In this document: piece after piece, positions 24,737-33,200 of the stretch | Position numbering within the stretch: position 1 is the stretch's first letter | Layout of the letters: each line of letters opens with the position of its first letter | Source: an uncultured Oscillospiraceae bacterium | GTDB lineage: Bacteria; Bacillota; Clostridia; Oscillospirales; Ruminococcaceae | Direction of reading: 5' to 3' | Assembly: GCA_934446455.1 (NCBI GenBank) | Contig: CAKSEE010000023.1 | Coordinates: 1-42,173 of the forward strand | DNA: 42,173 nucleotides | Notes under the pieces: model-generated | Databases searched by the model: none | The model's input: only the letters and a program-made list of their open reading frames with translations | What the model was told of the DNA's origin: nothing | Program-made: the position numbers and the translations under genes

Positions 24737-24765
24737 ATTCTAGCATATTTTTTCGCGTTTGTCAA
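24737..24765 (-). promoter_or_regulatory. Promoter of tRNA-Leu
   Basis: TTGACA (24760-24765), 17 bp, TAGAAT (24737-24742) with TGC before the -10, on the minus strand. Confidence 0.85.
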
Positions 24766-24918
24766 GCACTTTTTCCTTTTAAGCGGGATTTTCTCCAAAA
24801 AAACTTTTTTGGCGTGAAATCGTCCGTTGTTACATCGTATTTATGCACAATAGTGTAAACATTTTTGAACCGAACATGCTGCTGTTTGTTATATTATCCA
24901 AAATTGTCCAAAGGGTTA
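24766..24918. other. AT-rich intergenic spacer with one small palindrome
   Basis: No ORF or known RNA is visible. It contains CCAAAAAA-AC-TTTTTTGG (24795-24812), which could end readthrough in either direction. Otherwise I see nothing in it. Confidence 0.5.
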
Positions 24919-24947
24919 TTGACAAACAGGGCGGTGTGTGCTATAAT
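24919..24947 (+). promoter_or_regulatory. Strong promoter of the small lipoprotein gene
   Basis: Exact TTGACA (24919-24924), 17 bp, exact TATAAT (24942-24947) with an extended TGC. This is the closest match to consensus in the window. Confidence 0.92.
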
Positions 24948-25026
24948 TCCCCTTGTTGTAGATTTACTGGCTATGGTAATTATTTGCAGCCAACTCTGAC
25001 AAACACTTGATTTAAGGAGAAACGAC

Positions 25027-25530
25027 ATGAAAAAGTTCACAAAGATTATCGCGCTTGCTGCTATCGTTGCAGCTGTAGCTTCCCTTACCGCTTGCGGCAA
25101 GGACAACGAGGCTGACGACATTGCTACCGTTGAGCAGACCGTTGACGTTGCAGACACAGCTGATGCGGCAGTAACCGCTGAGGCAACCGCAGAGGGTTCC
25201 ACGGGCGCTGAGGTATTTATCGGCACCTGGACTCTCGCAGGCGTAAACGGCGGTACCGTTCAGGACTACGCTGATTCCTTCGGCGTTGCCGTTGAGGACG
25301 TTGAGAGCACCGTTGTTATCGACGAAAGCACCTACACCAACACCAGCGGCGGCAACACCGCAAGCGTTGCTTACACCGTTACTGAAACAGGCCTTTCCTG
25401 CCCGCTTTCCGAGACCCTTTCTCTCGAGCTCGTATACGACGCTGAGAACGATTCTTTCAGCTACGTTGTTCCGATCGCTGATTCCGAGGGTAACGTTGCA
25501 AATTACGTTTTCACCTACGTAAGAGCTTAA
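25027..25530 (+). CDS. Small acidic lipoprotein of unknown function
   Basis: Not recognised. A 167-residue protein with a lipoprotein signal (ASLTAC, cysteine at residue 23), an acidic Ala/Thr/Asp/Glu linker to about residue 60, then a beta-rich domain beginning FIGTWTLAGVNGG. The GTW opening and the alternating Val/Thr strands resemble small lipocalin-like lipoprotein domains, but this is only a resemblance. Codon use favours GCT, GTT and ACC, unlike most neighbours, and the promoter is near perfect, so high expression is likely. AAGGAG lies 8 bases before the ATG. It is monocistronic with a terminator. Confidence 0.8.
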   Translation: MKKFTKIIALAAIVAAVASLTACGKDNEADDIATVEQTVDVADTADAAVTAEATAEGSTGAEVFIGTWTLAGVNGGTVQDYADSFGVAVEDVESTVVIDESTYTNTSGGNTASVAYTVTETGLSCPLSETLSLELVYDAENDSFSYVVPIADSEGNVANYVFTYVRA

Positions 25531-25559
25531 TCGAACGGCGTTTTTAACCCGATAACAAC

Positions 25560-25592
25560 TGCCCCCGCTGCCATACGGAAGCGGGGGCTTTG
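25560..25592 (+). terminator. Terminator after the small lipoprotein gene
   Basis: GCCCCCGCT/AGCGGGGGC (25561-25569 with 25580-25588), 10-nt loop, followed by TTTGCT. Confidence 0.82.
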
Positions 25593-25659
25593 CTGTCTGA
25601 AAATTGCGTGAGAGCGTGCAGAGGCATTCTGTGCGCGCCAAAAAGCTCGCAGAGAATGC

Positions 25660-25665
25660 TATACT
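25660..25665 (+). promoter_or_regulatory. Extended -10 element before the metalloprotease
   Basis: TGC-TATACT 33 bases before the start codon, with no convincing -35. A second TATAAT follows at about 25673. Confidence 0.45.
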
Positions 25666-25697
25666 ATTATTATATAATACACAGACAGGAGAAAGCC

Positions 25698-26825
25698 ATG
25701 CACAAGACAAAGGAACGCCCGAAAAGCCGCGCGGGGAGGATATTCCGTGCGCTGTGGATATTCATACCGCTGATTCCGGCGGCGGCAATGTATTTTGTGC
25801 TGCCGTATTTCCCGCAGGTCGCGGAATATGTGTTTGCACGCGGGATTTTTAAGGCGGTAACGGTCCCGCTCGGATTTCTTACAAGCCTTGTGCCGATATC
25901 GCTCACCGAGCTTCTGGCGGTGCTTGTGCTGCCGCTCGCGGTAACGCTTATAATCGTGCTTGCGCGCAGGCTCAAAAAAAGCCGCGACCGCAAAAAGACC
26001 GCGCTCAGAGCCGCGCGCGGAACGGCGGCGTTTCTGTCGTTCGCCTGCCTTATGTACATGATATGCCACGGCGCGAATTTCTACCGCCTGCCCGCAGAGC
26101 AGCTCATGGAGCTTGACACCTCGCCCAAGACCGCCGAACACCTGCTGCGCGTGTGCGGGGAGCTTGCTGCGAATGCCGCCCGCGAACGCGAAAATCTGCC
26201 CGAAAACGAGAACAGCGAGATGACGCTTCCCGAGGACATTTTCACGGAGCTTACCCGCACGGGGAGCGGGTATGACGCGCTTACTGAGGACTACCCGTAC
26301 CTATGGACGAGCGTGTTCCGCCAGAAGCCCGTAATGCTTTCCGAGGCGTGGAGCTACACGCTTATCACGGGTATGTACTTCCCGTTTTTCGCGGAGTGCA
26401 ACGTGAACACCGCCCAGCCCGATTACTCGATACCGTTCACCGCCGCGCACGAGAGCGCGCATTCGCGGGGCATCGCTTTTGAAAACGAGTGCAACTTCTA
26501 CGCGTTTTTATCCTGCATAAACAGCGAGTACGCGGAGTTCCGCTACTCGGGGTATCTCGAGGCGTTCGTGTACTGCGCAAACTCGCTCTATTCCTACGAC
26601 AAGGATATGTGGCGGCAGGCGTATTCGCTCTGCACGGACGGAATGCGCGCGGACCTCGCCGCAAACAGCCGCTACATAGACGAACACCGCGGCAGGGTCG
26701 AGCAGGCAGCAAGCAGCATAAACAACGGCTTTATAAGGTCGCAGGGCGTAAAGGACGGCACATTGAGCTATGGGCGCGTAACGGAGCTTATACTGGCGTA
26801 CTATGATAAAATATGGAACGAATAG
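25698..26825 (+). CDS. DUF3810-type membrane zinc metalloprotease
   Basis: A 375-residue membrane protein. Three N-terminal hydrophobic segments (~15-40, ~60-95, ~110-130) are followed by a soluble domain with HESAH at H251/E252/H255, a HExxH zinc-protease motif, and FENECNFY about 10 residues later, where the Glu is a likely third ligand. This is the layout of DUF3810 proteins. Substrate unknown. I chose ATG 25698 with AGGAG upstream; the same frame extends back to 25590 across the promoter without a ribosome site. It stands alone and ends at a bidirectional terminator. Confidence 0.85.
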   Translation: MHKTKERPKSRAGRIFRALWIFIPLIPAAAMYFVLPYFPQVAEYVFARGIFKAVTVPLGFLTSLVPISLTELLAVLVLPLAVTLIIVLARRLKKSRDRKKTALRAARGTAAFLSFACLMYMICHGANFYRLPAEQLMELDTSPKTAEHLLRVCGELAANAARERENLPENENSEMTLPEDIFTELTRTGSGYDALTEDYPYLWTSVFRQKPVMLSEAWSYTLITGMYFPFFAECNVNTAQPDYSIPFTAAHESAHSRGIAFENECNFYAFLSCINSEYAEFRYSGYLEAFVYCANSLYSYDKDMWRQAYSLCTDGMRADLAANSRYIDEHRGRVEQAASSINNGFIRSQGVKDGTLSYGRVTELILAYYDKIWNE

Positions 26826-26827
26826 GG

Positions 26828-26855
26828 AAAAGGGGCTAAATAATCAGCCCCTTTA
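26828..26855. terminator. Bidirectional terminator
   Basis: AAAGGGGCT/AGCCCCTTT around an 8-nt loop, between the metalloprotease and the convergent aldo/keto reductase remnant. Confidence 0.75.
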
Positions 26856-26871
26856 ATGTTATACTCTGAAT

Positions 26872-27310
26872 TTACTTCTCCTCGTAAACCTCTTTAGCGA
26901 GCCTGAACGCCGCGTGGGTGAGTATCTCTGCCATTTCTTCGGCGGTAACGCCGTTGTTCCTTGCGGATTCTATGTGATAGCGCCGCGGGCGATACGCCGT
27001 ACTTCTGCGCTATATGCGCTATGCGCGGATTGCCGAGCGCCGCGCCGTGCGCTATCGGGGAGTACGCCTCAACGAGAATGCCGTTCTCGCGGCAGTACTC
27101 TATAAGCAGCATATCCGTTTTTGTAATGTGCGGCAGAATCTGATTTACCGCAGGCTTTATGCGGCAGCAGCCGAGAATGTTCTCAAGGTCGTTGCGCAGG
27201 AAGTTGGACACGCCTATAGTGCGCGCCTTGCCCGCCGTGCAGGCGTCCTCAAGGGCGCGCCACACCTTGCGGTTTTCCGCAAAACAGCGCTTTTCGGTGC
27301 GGTGTTGCCT
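26872..27310 (-). pseudogene. Aldo/keto reductase remnant joined to a carboxymuconolactone decarboxylase-like tail
   Basis: The minus strand encodes the middle of an aldo/keto reductase: VWRALEDACTAGKARTIGVSNF, then NQILPHITKTDMLL and ENGILVEAYSPIAHGAAL, to GVSPAAL. The N-terminal third with the active-site tyrosine and the C-terminal NADPH-binding region are absent. After GVSPAA the reading shifts, and another frame gives ESARNNGVTAEEMAEILTHAAF, typical of the AhpD/carboxymuconolactone decarboxylase family, then RLAKEVYEEK and a stop at 26872. So two genes appear fused by deletion and neither is complete. An intact MerR-type promoter still lies upstream (27380-27410). Confidence 0.8.
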
Positions 27311-27329
27311 TAGATTCCGTTATTCCCTA

Positions 27330-27358
27330 TTGACTTTTCCGAATTATGGGGGTATAAT
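27330..27358 (+). promoter_or_regulatory. Promoter of the merR-like pseudogene
   Basis: TTGACT (27330-27335), 17 bp, TATAAT (27353-27358), about 85 bases before the regulator's ATG. Confidence 0.7.
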
Positions 27359-27379
27359 CTTCATAACGGTTATAAGCAT

Positions 27380-27410
27380 ATTATACAACTTAAAGTCAGC
27401 TTTAAGTCAA
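27380..27410 (-). promoter_or_regulatory. MerR-type operator-promoter with a 19-bp spacer
   Basis: On the minus strand TTGACT (27405-27410) and TATAAT (27380-27385) are separated by 19 bp, the long spacer typical of MerR-activated promoters. The spacer holds the dyad ACTTAAAG-TCAG-CTTTAAGT (plus 27388-27407). It points toward the aldo/keto reductase remnant. Confidence 0.85.
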
Positions 27411-27450
27411 GTGCTTTTTATGAAAACCGCGTGAAATTTTTGAAGGCGTT

Positions 27451-27890
27451 ATGGAGTATACTGTAGGACAGGCTGCGCAGCGGCTGGGGGGCGCGCCCTC
27501 AACGCTGCGCTATTACGATAAGGAGGGGCTGCTGCCCTTTGTCGAGCGCACGCAGGGCGGCATACGCAGGTTCCGCGAGGAGGACTTTGTAAGTGGCTCG
27601 CCATAATCGAGTGCCATAAGAAAACGAGAATGCCGATAAAGGAAATACGCCGCTTTATCGACCGGTACATAGAGGGCGATGCGATGATAGACAAGCGCTT
27701 AGCGCTCATAAAGGCGCAGCAGCAGGAGACCATCAAGCGCATAGCGCAGCTTAACGAAACGCTTGAAACGCTTGAGTACAAGGAGTGGTACTACACCGCC
27801 GCAAAGCAGGCGGGAAGCTGCGCCGTACACAACACCATGAGCGAGTGCGACGTTCCCAAAAGGTTCAGAAAATTCCGCAGACGCGGCTGA
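27451..27890 (+). pseudogene. MerR-family transcriptional regulator, single-base frameshift
   Basis: The first frame opens MEYTVGQAAQRLGGAPSTLR and continues YYDKEGLLPF and GGIRRFREED, the MerR helix-turn-helix and wing, then hits a stop after DFVSGSP. From about 27591 another frame continues without loss: KWLAIIECHKKTRMPIKEIR, a coiled-coil dimer helix, and a tail ending at 27890. One extra base (GTAAGTGG read as GTAAAGTGG) restores the usual DFVKWLAIIE. So this is a 1-nt deletion near 27588-27593, or a sequencing error. Members of this family commonly control aldo/keto reductase and alkylhydroperoxidase-like genes, which matches the remnants next door. Confidence 0.85.
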
Positions 27891-27925
27891 TATACCCAAC
27901 ATCATCATATTTAGGAGCAGAAATC

Positions 27926-28498
27926 ATGACAGAATGGATATCAAACACCGACTGGGCGATTCTTTACGGGATACAGGAGCATATACGCTGCGCGTTTCTT
28001 GACGCGGTAATGCCCGTGATAACTTTTTTGGGGGACGCGGGCATTGTGTGGATAATTGCGGCGCTTGTGATGATGTTCATGGCGAAGTTCCGCAGAACGG
28101 GCGTTGTTATGGCGATAGGGCTTGTGCTCGGGCTGCTTATCGGCAACCTGCTGCTTAAGAATGCCGTCGCGCGCGAGCGCCCGTGCTGGCTTGACAGTTC
28201 GGTGCTTATGCTTGTAAAGGTGCCCAAGGACTTCTCGTTCCCGTCGGGACACACGCTGGCTTCGGTTATTTCCGCAACGGTGCTTGTGTTTTCGGACAGG
28301 CGCTTCGCGTTCGCGGCGATACCGCTTGCTGTACTTATAGCGTTTTCAAGGCTCTACCTGTTCGTGCATTTCCCGAGCGACGTTTTCTGCGGCGCGCTTC
28401 TCGGGCTTGCAACAGGCGTGGCAGCGTGGTTTCTCGGCGGCAGGCTTTACGACGGCGCGGCAAAGCGAATACGCGAGAGAAAACAGAAAGCGCAATAA
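27926..28498 (+). CDS. PAP2-family membrane phosphatase
   Basis: A 190-residue polytopic membrane protein with the three PAP2 motifs: KNAVARERP, FPSGH and SRLYLFVHFPSD. These proteins dephosphorylate lipid phosphates such as undecaprenyl pyrophosphate or phosphatidic acid at the outer face of the membrane. About five hydrophobic segments are visible. The start is ATG 27926, with TTAGGAG upstream. The frame runs back into the merR remnant without a ribosome site. It lies 35 bases after that pseudogene and may share its transcript. Confidence 0.92.
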   Translation: MTEWISNTDWAILYGIQEHIRCAFLDAVMPVITFLGDAGIVWIIAALVMMFMAKFRRTGVVMAIGLVLGLLIGNLLLKNAVARERPCWLDSSVLMLVKVPKDFSFPSGHTLASVISATVLVFSDRRFAFAAIPLAVLIAFSRLYLFVHFPSDVFCGALLGLATGVAAWFLGGRLYDGAAKRIRERKQKAQ

Positions 28499-28506
28499 TA
28501 TAGAAA

Positions 28507-28540
28507 TTCCCCGCTCCGTTTGTGGAGCGGGGAAACCTTT
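28507..28540. terminator. Bidirectional terminator between PAP2 and GH13 genes
   Basis: TTCCCCGCTCC/GGAGCGGGGAA (28507-28517 with 28524-28534) with A and T runs on the two sides, between converging genes. Confidence 0.85.
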
Positions 28541-29862
28541 TATACCTTAAGAACCATAGACGAGTAAGCGGGGAGCGTAAGCCCGCCCATTTCAACGCTC
28601 TGCCCTGTCAGCAGGTCAACGGCGCTGCCGCCCCTGCCAAGGTTAAACGTGAACGGCGCGCCGTCCGCGTTTATCACCGTGATGAGCGTTTCGTCGCCCG
28701 CCGTGCGCGAAAAAGCATACTGGCGGTTGGTGAGCTGCACCTGCTTATAGTCGCCCTGAGAAGCGGCGGGCTGAGTTTTCTCTATCTCTGCAAGCGCGGC
28801 AATGTGCGCGGTAAGGTCGCACAGACCCTCGCTCTTCATGCGCTCGGCGTTGAACTCGGGACGCAGCGCGTCGTCGCCGCCCCCGCGCTTGTCGCCCTCA
28901 ACGCCGTACTCGCTGCCGTAGTATACCGCGGGAATGCCCGGCATCATAAACATGAGCGTGTAAATGCACGGCAGGTGCTCCTTTACCTTAAGCATGCTTG
29001 CAATGCGCGTTACGTCGTGGTTGTCAACAAACGTGTAGAGGTGCTTGCCCCTGTAAATGCACCAGTTTTCACTGCCGAACTGGCGGTTTATCGAGTGCGC
29101 TATCTCGAACATATTCATGTCGTTGAAGCTTGAGAACAGCCCCTTGTAGCACTCGTAATTCGTTACGCTGTCAAGCATTTCGGGGTTAGCCCATGTGTTG
29201 TAGTCTCCGTGAAGCGTTTCTCCCAGCAGGAAGAAGTCCTCGGACAGCCAGCGGCAGTGACCGTGCAGCTCCTTAAGGAAGTTGTGGTCGAGGCAGTATG
29301 CAACGTCAAGGCGCAGGCCGTCTATGCCGAACTCGTTGCGCCACATGGTTATGCAGTCCTTAAGGTACTGCTTCACCTCGCCGTTCCAGAGGTTGAGCTT
29401 AACCAGCTCGTAGTGACCCTCCCAGCCCTCGTAGTAGAAGCCGTCGTTATAGGGGCTGTTGCCCTCGCGCACATGGAACCAGTCCTTCCTGGAAGACGCG
29501 AGCTTATGCTCGCGCACGTCCATAAACGCCCCGAACTCGCGCCCGACATGGTTGAACACGCCGTCGAGAATAACGCGTATGCCGTTCTCATGGAGCGCGT
29601 CGCACACCTTTTTGAAGTCCTCGTTCGTGCCGAGGCGGCGGTCTATCGTGGTGTAGTCTATGGTGTCGTATCCGTGCGCCACGCTCTCAAACACAGGCCC
29701 GAAGTATATCGCGTTGCAGCCCAGTTCCTTTATATGGGGGATATCATCGATAAGGCGAAGGATCTTGTGCGTTGGCTCTGACGTCCTGTCGTTCGTCCTT
29801 TCGCAGCCGAAATACCCTATAGGGTAGATGTGATAGAATACAGCGTTCTCATACCATTTCAT
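28540..29862 (-). CDS. Glycoside hydrolase family 13 alpha-amylase-type enzyme (intracellular)
   Basis: A compact 440-residue GH13 enzyme with no signal peptide, starting directly with the barrel (WYENAVFYHIYPIGYFG). The conserved regions are DGVFNHVG, GLRLDVAY with nucleophile D186, GETLHG with acid E215, and FVDNHD with H282/D283. A short C-terminal beta domain follows. It likely degrades maltodextrins in the cytoplasm, together with the neopullulanase-like enzyme at 12113. The ATG at 29862 has AGGAG at 9 bases; a longer reading to 29922 has no site. A consensus promoter and a 115-nt leader with a CCCTGC/GCAGGG hairpin (29912-29929) precede it. Confidence 0.93.
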   Translation of the reverse strand: MKWYENAVFYHIYPIGYFGCERTNDRTSEPTHKILRLIDDIPHIKELGCNAIYFGPVFESVAHGYDTIDYTTIDRRLGTNEDFKKVCDALHENGIRVILDGVFNHVGREFGAFMDVREHKLASSRKDWFHVREGNSPYNDGFYYEGWEGHYELVKLNLWNGEVKQYLKDCITMWRNEFGIDGLRLDVAYCLDHNFLKELHGHCRWLSEDFFLLGETLHGDYNTWANPEMLDSVTNYECYKGLFSSFNDMNMFEIAHSINRQFGSENWCIYRGKHLYTFVDNHDVTRIASMLKVKEHLPCIYTLMFMMPGIPAVYYGSEYGVEGDKRGGGDDALRPEFNAERMKSEGLCDLTAHIAALAEIEKTQPAASQGDYKQVQLTNRQYAFSRTAGDETLITVINADGAPFTFNLGRGGSAVDLLTGQSVEMGGLTLPAYSSMVLKV

Positions 29863-29983
29863 TATAGCGTTCTCCTTTTTTGTCGAATATTGTCGGGCGG
29901 CAGAGCTTTTCCCCTGCGACAAAGCAGGGCGGTCTTACCGCTTAACACAAGCAGCAAGTCTGCCTCAGAAAAAATCATGTTAT

Positions 29984-30012
29984 ATTATATCACAAAGACG
30001 CGAATTTGTCAA
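29984..30012 (-). promoter_or_regulatory. Promoter of the GH13 gene at 28540
   Basis: TTGACA (30007-30012), 17 bp, TATAAT (29984-29989) with extended TGA, minus strand. It is back to back with the promoter at 30083 and 70 bp separate them. Confidence 0.9.
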
Positions 30013-30082
30013 TTATTTTGTGCAAATCTGCCAAAGATATCGACACTCTCTTGACTAAAGCTGAAAAAATTGTAGATAATCC

Positions 30083-30111
30083 TTGAAAATTTTTTTCATG
30101 TTTGGTATAAT
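30083..30111 (+). promoter_or_regulatory. Promoter of the EAL sensor gene
   Basis: TTGAAA (30083-30088), 17 bp, TATAAT (30106-30111), giving a leader of about 95 nt that contains the short ORF at 30195. Confidence 0.88.
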
Positions 30112-30194
30112 AGAATAAGATTATGATTTTGTCATTTGGCAGAAACAAGAAATTTTACAGGCATAGCCTTCCTTTTATTACAGGAGGGCAGACA

Positions 30195-30215
30195 ATGGGA
30201 AGGGGTGTTTTCTGA
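30195..30215 (+). CDS. Six-codon leader ORF overlapping the EAL gene start
   Basis: ATG at 30195 opens the short reading MGRGVF and stops at TGA 30213-30215, whose last base is the first of the main ATG (TGATG). It has a better ribosome site (AGGAGGG, 7 bases upstream) than the main gene (AAGGGG inside the ORF). This is the arrangement of translational coupling or a leader peptide. Whether the peptide matters is unknown. Confidence 0.55.
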   Translation: MGRGVF

Positions 30216-33200
30216 TGCGGCAGAAGCTGGGCGGCAGACTAAAGCACATTACTGCGTTCTTTACCGCGCTTGTTATGGCGGTAATGCTGATACCCACCCG
30301 CGTAACGGCAGCAGAAAAGGGAGAAACGGTGCTTGTGGGCGCGTGCGCTGACTTCGGCATAAGCAAATCCGGCACGGGGTACAGCGGCTTTGCGTACGAG
30401 TACCTGACGCAGATAAAAAAACGCACGGGGCACAATTATGTGTTTGTGGACGGAACGCCCGACGAGCTGTTCGCAATGCTCTCGCGCGGCGAGATAGCAA
30501 TGATTCCGTGCGTTACGGACGCAGAGCTTGAAAGCTACGCCGCCGTTATGGACGGAAACGTGGAAACCGGCTTTGCAGACGGGTTCATTATTACAAAGTA
30601 TTCCGCCATATATGTCAAGAGCGACTGCACAAGCATAGGCTTTTTCGACACCGAAACGCTCAACAGGGCTACTATCGGATACCTTGAGGAAAATGCGACA
30701 AAGTATTTCAATGACGGCAGCTTCGTCTGCACCGAAATTGAGGACGCGAACTTCATAGGCTACGCTACGGAGTCGCAGATGCGCGAGGATTTTGAATCCG
30801 GCAGGCTCGACGCCGTTGTAAAGGAGTGCTTCAGAAGCTGGGGCGGCGAGAAGATAGCCTACCGCTTTGCGGGCGGAGACGCGAGAATGCTGATTTCCGA
30901 CCGGGTGCTCGGACTCAGGGCGCAGATAACGGAGGCGCTCAGGGGCATATCCATAACAGACCCGTTCTTCCGCCGCGACAACTGCGAAAAGTACCTGTCG
31001 CGCTACGGCGTGCAGCCGCTTGCGTTCACCAGGGAAGAACAGCTGTGGCTGAGAGAACACAAGGAGATAGTCGCAGCATACAACGTTGAAAGCGACCTTC
31101 TCGACTATTACGACAATAACAGCGGCAAGATACTCGGCTTTGTGCAGAGCGTTATCGACCATATTGCGCAGACCACGGGCTGCACGGTAAAGATAAAGAC
31201 CTGCTCGAGCCTTACGGACTGCGTAAGCCTTGTTGAAACGGGCGAAGCGGACATCATTCTCGGCGGCGTGAACAGCGCGAGCGTGGCTTCGTTCTCGGGA
31301 CTGCACCTGTCGCCCCCCTATTCGAGGGTACCTGTAGTTACAGTCGGCGTAAAGCAGGCTGCGTCAGAGCGCATTAAGGTAGCCATACCGTTTTACAGCG
31401 ACGACATCACAAATTACCTGCGCGTACTTATGCCGTCCGCTTCCTTCCTGCATTATAAGAACGCAAAGCTCTGCGCTGAGGCAGTAATAAACGGAGAGGC
31501 CGATATTCTCTGCACGGGCGCTTATGACGCGGTGTACCTTATAAACAGCGGCTATGAGCAGCTGCGCGTTCTCGACACGCTTTCGGCGTATCACCCCGAG
31601 TGCATAGCTACCGCCGCAGACACCACCCTTGCAGGGATAATCGGCAAGGCGGTTATGCAGGTTGGCGCAAACGAGAGCGTTGTTGACACATACGCGTTCA
31701 TGGCTTCCTACGGGTATGACGCGGTGACCATAAGCCGCTTCATGGACAGATACCTCTGGGCAGTGGCGGGGATCGTCGGCATTATCATAGCGTTTATGGC
31801 GGGCATTCTTATCTACTTTCTGAGAAAAAACAGGCACAGGATATCCACCGACCCGCTGACGGGCGGCAGGAACAAGGACAGCTTCATAGACGACGCGATA
31901 AAGACGGTAAAGCGCACCACGCCGAACAGGTGGGCGTGCGTTCTCATCGACATAGACAAATTCAAGTTTGTAAACGACCGCCTTGGCTACGAGGAAGGCA
32001 ACCATATGCTTGAGCGCCTCTACAAGACCATAGGCGACAACCTTGAGGACGACGAGCTTTATGCGAGAATATCCGACGATAACTTCGCCCTTATCATTCA
32101 CAACGCAACCGACAAGGAGCTTTCCGCGAAGATAAACACGATATTCAGCGAGTTTGAGCGCCGCAACGAGCTTTTTGTAAAATACCCCGTATTCTTCAGC
32201 GCGGGCGTATGTCGCCTTGGGCAGTGCGAGGAAGAGGACGGCGCGGTAAACATCAACTCCGCGCTCGACCGCTGCACCATCGCCAAAAAGACGCTCAAGA
32301 ACCTGCACAGCTCGTCCATAGCGTTCTTTGACGGAACGATACGCGACAGGGCGCTGCGCGAAAAGGACTACGAAAACATCATGCCCACAGCGCTTGCGAA
32401 CCATGAGTTCCAGTGCTACCTGCAGCCCAAATACGGGCTTAAGTCCCGCCACATAGAGGGCGCTGAGGCGCTTATCCGCTGGAACAGCAAGACGTTCGGC
32501 TTTGTTTACCCCAACGACTTCATACCGCTGAGCGAAAAGAACGGCTTTGTCGTTGAACTTGACTTCTTTATTCTTGAAGAAGTGTGCAAGGCAATGCGCC
32601 GCTGGATAGACGACGGCAAAACGCCCGTTGTCATCTCTGTAAATCAGTCGCGCCTGCACCTCAACTTTGAGGACTACATCTGGCGGCTCAGAGAGATAGT
32701 AGACAAGTACGAGATACCGTACGAGTACATCGAGCTTGAGCTTACCGAGAGCGTGTTCACCGAGAACGCAGAGCTGCTTCTGAAAACCATGCGCAAGCTC
32801 CACGAGATAGGCTTCAAGCTGTCGATAGACGACTTCGGCTCGGGCTATTCCTCGCTCAATATGCTTAAGGATATACCCGCTGACGTTATCAAGATAGACC
32901 GCGAGTTCTTCAACGGCACGGTTAATTCGCAGAAAGGCAGAGCGGTCATTTCAACGGTTGTGGACCTCGCGAAGAACCTTAACATGGAGGTTATTTCCGA
33001 GGGCGTTGAAACGGTGGAACAGGTGGATTTCCTCACCGAGATAGAATGCAGCATGGTGCAGGGCTACTACTTTGCAAAGCCCATGACCATGGAGAGCTTT
33101 GAGGAGCTGTGGTTCAGCGACCTTAAGGCGCAGCAGGAAAACGCCGAGCACCCCGCCGCACCCGAGGCTGAGCGCGCGGAGATACAGCTTACCATTAAGC

